Source: Novosphingobium sp. (GTDB taxonomy: Bacteria > Pseudomonadota > Alphaproteobacteria > Sphingomonadales > Sphingomonadaceae). From it: a stretch of 64,000 nt of DNA. Shown here piece by piece: positions 61,863 to 64,000 of the stretch (positions within the stretch are counted from its first letter, which is position 1; the number at the start of each line of letters is the position of its first letter). Both the position numbers and the translations under genes were made by a program. The stretch spans positions 1 to 64,000 of the forward strand of contig JAPLPG010000235.1 of assembly GCA_026400375.1 (NCBI GenBank), given 5' to 3'. The notes under the pieces were generated by a model. It saw only the letters and a list, made by a program, of their open reading frames with translations, did not search any database and had not been told where the DNA came from.

Positions 61863-63289
61863 GCGGCGGTTCTTTCGGCAGAGGCGGCAACCTCGGCCTG
61901 CCAGCGGTTGCGATAGGTGTCGAGATCGGCGTCGAGCGGTTCGACGCGGACAAGCGCACCTTGCGGCTTCAGCGTCGGGTCGATCAGGCGCAGGGCACCG
62001 AACGACACGTCGTTGTGCGCGTTGGCGGTGTAGACGGCGGTATCGGGACGCAGCGATGCCAGCGCCCGGACAAAGACCTCGGCTTCGGCAAAGCGGCCCT
62101 CGACCAGCAGCCGTTCGGACGACCCGATCAGATCGAGCGCGGCATCGGCCACCAGCGCGGCATAGAGGCACGCGGCGGCGCGGCGCTGATACCAGTCCTC
62201 GGGCCGGTTGATCCAGCCGAAGCGCCCTTGCGCAAAAGGGCCAAAGCCGCGCATCAGCGTGGGCAGGATCATGCGCGGGGTGCGCAGCACTTCGGGCACG
62301 GCGGCGAGCAGGGCCGGCTGATCCGGCCTGATATCGACGCGGCGGGTATCGATCTCGATCAGCGTCTCGATCTCGCGCCCGCCCATGAACCGGGCCGATG
62401 GCACGGCGCGGCCATGAACGTCGACATTGACCAGGCAATCGCGCGCTTCGGGCAGGGTGGCGGTGTCGACCGGCGTTGCGGGCAGGCGCATGGCGATGAA
62501 CCACGTGCCGGTGGACAGGACGGTGGCCTCGTTCCCGGCAATCTCGGCAAAGCCACGCGCGGCAAGCAGCGCGGCGTTGGAATCGTGCAGCCCGGCCAGT
62601 ACCTCGACCTGCGGGGAAAGGCCGGTGGCGGCCGCGATTTCGGGCCTGAGAGTCCCCACCACATCGCCCGCGCGCCTGACCTGCGCAAAGCGGGCGGCCC
62701 AGCCCTGGCGCTTTGCCATGGGTGAAAAGTCCGCCCCTTGCGGGCACCACAGATCGGAATGGCAGCCCAGACTGGTCACTTCGCTCACCGCGTTGCCGGT
62801 GAGGAACCATGCCCAGTATTGCGCCCACGGCAGCAGCTTTGCGCGGGCCATTGCATCGCCATGCAATTGCTGGAGCCAGAACAGCTGGCTGCCGAAGTTC
62901 AACCCATCGGGCAGGGCGGGCGATCCGGTGAGCGCAAAGGGATCACGCTGCGCGCGATAGGCCGCCATCACTGCTTCGGGGAGCGGTTGTTCGTAATCGA
63001 GCGGCGGGAACGCCAGCGCGCCATCCACCAGCGCGCAAACCCCGGCGCCGTGGCCGACCGGCACGATCCGCGCCACCGGCACATCGGCAAAGCGCTTGAG
63101 CGTCTCGATCAGCCATGCGCCGATTGCCGGCGCATCGAGGCGACGCAACCCGCCCGCCTCCAGCGGCATGTTGGCGCGCACCTGACGGTCGAGCATCAGC
63201 CCGCCTGCATCCCACAGGCTGACCTTGCTCAGCGTCTTGCCGAGATCGATGACGACAGTCGCGCCCGCTGTTGTTGCGCCCGATGCCAA
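61859..63289 (-). CDS. FGGY-family sugar kinase, rhamnulokinase type
   Basis: A 476-residue kinase. ATP-binding [18 protein letters not shown] and substrate region [11 protein letters not shown] are clear, and the C-terminal half has [12 protein letters not shown]. It should phosphorylate L-rhamnulose before the aldolase. An ATG at 63334 lies in the same frame but within the operator repeats; TTG 63289 with GGGAG seven bases upstream is preferred. Overlaps lldD by four bases. Confidence 0.85.
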   Translation of the reverse strand: MASGATTAGATVVIDLGKTLSKVSLWDAGGLMLDRQVRANMPLEAGGLRRLDAPAIGAWLIETLKRFADVPVARIVPVGHGAGVCALVDGALAFPPLDYEQPLPEAVMAAYRAQRDPFALTGSPALPDGLNFGSQLFWLQQLHGDAMARAKLLPWAQYWAWFLTGNAVSEVTSLGCHSDLWCPQGADFSPMAKRQGWAARFAQVRRAGDVVGTLRPEIAAATGLSPQVEVLAGLHDSNAALLAARGFAEIAGNEATVLSTGTWFIAMRLPATPVDTATLPEARDCLVNVDVHGRAVPSARFMGGREIETLIEIDTRRVDIRPDQPALLAAVPEVLRTPRMILPTLMRGFGPFAQGRFGWINRPEDWYQRRAAACLYAALVADAALDLIGSSERLLVEGRFAEAEVFVRALASLRPDTAVYTANAHNDVSFGALRLIDPTLKPQGALVRVEPLDADLDTYRNRWQAEVAASAERTAA

Positions 63290-63316
63290 GCGCTTTCTCC
63301 CACTCCCTGAGTACAA

Positions 63317-63350
63317 TTGATCAATAACAATCATTCTTGATCAATTACAA
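63317..63350. promoter_or_regulatory. Twin operator-like direct repeats in the divergent rhamnose promoter
   Basis: TTGATCAATAACAA (63317-63330) and TTGATCAATTACAA (63337-63350) differ at one base and are exactly 20 bases apart, two helical turns. Each begins with the palindrome TTGATCAA. They lie between the leftward kinase and rightward aldolase genes and are the obvious binding sites for the DeoR-type regulator. Confidence 0.7.
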
Positions 63351-63410
63351 CAGGAATGTTAGCAGCCTTGGCCAGCGGCACAATGCCGACATGCAACGCA
63401 CAGGGATGCC

Positions 63411-64000
63411 ATGAACGCCCACACCCCGATCTCCGCAGCTCTTCCCTTTGCCGTTCCTGCCAGCCGCTGGGACGATGCGGTGGCGGCAACGCTCAGCCCG
63501 GCAGAACTGCTGCTCTATCGCTCGAACCTGCTGGGGGGCGACCTGACCGTGACCAACTTTGGCGGCGGCAACACGTCGGCCAAGCTGGAGGAGGTCGACC
63601 CGCTGACCGGTGAGAAAGTGGAAGTGCTGTGGGTCAAGGGTTCGGGCGGCGATATCGGCTCGATGAAGCTCGATGGTTTTGCCACGCTGTATCAGGCAAA
63701 GCTGCTCGGCCTCGAAGCGCACTATGCCGGGCCCGATGATGACGACAAGATGGTCGGGTTCCTGCCGCACTGCACCTTCAACCTAAACGGCCGCGCCGCC
63801 AGCATCGACACGCCGCTGCATTCGATCTTGCCCTTCGCGCATGTCGATCACGTCCACCCCGATGCGATCATCGCGCTGGCGGCGTCATCGGGCGGCGAGG
63901 CGGCGACGCAGGAAATCTGGGGCGGCAGGATCGGCTGGCTGCCATGGAAGCGCCCCGGCTACACGCTCGGCGTGATGCTGCGCGATTACGTGGCGGCCAA
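63411..64000 (+). CDS. rhaD: Bifunctional rhamnulose-1-phosphate aldolase/short-chain dehydrogenase, partial
   Basis: The first 196 residues of a class-II aldolase fold that runs off the right edge. NFGGGNTSAKLEE and the metal-binding HVDHVHPDAIIALAAS (two zinc histidines) are seen. The long RhaD type continues into an alcohol/aldehyde dehydrogenase domain that would oxidise lactaldehyde. ATG 63411 follows AGGGA. Its C-terminal part, and hence bifunctionality, is outside the window. Confidence 0.85.
   Translation, partial: MNAHTPISAALPFAVPASRWDDAVAATLSPAELLLYRSNLLGGDLTVTNFGGGNTSAKLEEVDPLTGEKVEVLWVKGSGGDIGSMKLDGFATLYQAKLLGLEAHYAGPDDDDKMVGFLPHCTFNLNGRAASIDTPLHSILPFAHVDHVHPDAIIALAASSGGEAATQEIWGGRIGWLPWKRPGYTLGVMLRDYVAA

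Noticed and set aside
60717..62828. A 703-codon frame that would fuse kinase-region sequence to L-lactate dehydrogenase
   Set aside because: Only the part from ATG 61862 matches the enzyme; the upstream part is the sugar kinase gene read in the wrong frame. The real kinase ends with an ATGA overlap.
1..64000. tRNA, rRNA, riboswitch and insertion sequences
   Set aside because: Scanned by eye on both strands; no cloverleaf, rRNA or transposase pattern was convincing. A covariance-model search could still find small RNAs that I cannot see.

Overview
The window is a chromosomal segment of a GC-rich alphaproteobacterium, almost certainly a member of the Sphingomonadales and most like Novosphingobium or a close relative. 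The main reasons are a serine palmitoyltransferase with a dedicated acyl carrier protein (sphingolipid synthesis), the dut-coaBC-ubiB-ubiE-mutM neighbourhood, a DivK-like receiver, a Sphingomonadales-type gene transfer agent (GTA) cluster and abundant short palindromic repeats of sphingomonad type. The species cannot be fixed from the sequence alone. No tRNA, rRNA, CRISPR array or insertion sequence was recognised.

Layout. 1-9.4 kb: a partial sulfurtransferase, a glycine-rich double cold-shock protein, argD-argF-hslO, a DUF3617 protein, queC, an MFS transporter, a lipoprotein SodC and an OmpA-like porin. 9.6-23.7 kb: a complete GTA structural cluster on the minus strand, from terminase to tail tip, with no integrase, repressor, replication or lysis gene. 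Its upstream region carries a near-consensus sigma70 promoter (TTGACA-N17-TACATA) overlapped by a one-mismatch alphaproteobacterial LexA box. 23.9-29.3 kb: a YqaA-like membrane protein, a MipA-like outer-membrane protein, a GST, a pseudouridine synthase, then the sphingolipid operon acp-spt-SGNH hydrolase. 29.4-33.7 kb: a PycTM-like membrane protein, a DivK-like receiver, then a tightly overlapped operon (DUF3572, HAD, RidA, GDPD, COG3146 N-acyltransferase). 33.8-45.7 kb: two small unknowns, dksA-like, PilZ, a peptide-type binding lipoprotein, rsmB, Smr, mltA, a Tim44-like protein, secB, murJ and trpS. 45.9-54.1 kb: a DUF4136 lipoprotein, dut, coaBC, a three-gene insert, ubiB, ubiE, an unknown small gene and mutM. 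54.1-58.8 kb: an exported truncated haemoglobin, a DUF3034 protein, a cupredoxin-like protein and a GGDEF-EAL enzyme. 58.8-64 kb: an L-rhamnose catabolic locus (DeoR regulator, RhaT, L-lactate dehydrogenase, sugar kinase, partial RhaD-type aldolase/dehydrogenase) with twin operator-like repeats in the divergent promoter.

The most notable points are: the possible SOS control of the GTA cluster; the rebuilt GTA tail tip, in which the gp12 homologue carries a long N-terminal sheath/TIM-like extension while the gp15 homologue lacks the bulk seen in Rhodobacter; a 52-residue protein occupying the gp7 slot; palindromic repeats inserted in frame into the inter-domain linker of CoaBC; an orphan PycTM homologue without a cyclase; and the twin TTGATCAAT repeats that also decide the kinase start.
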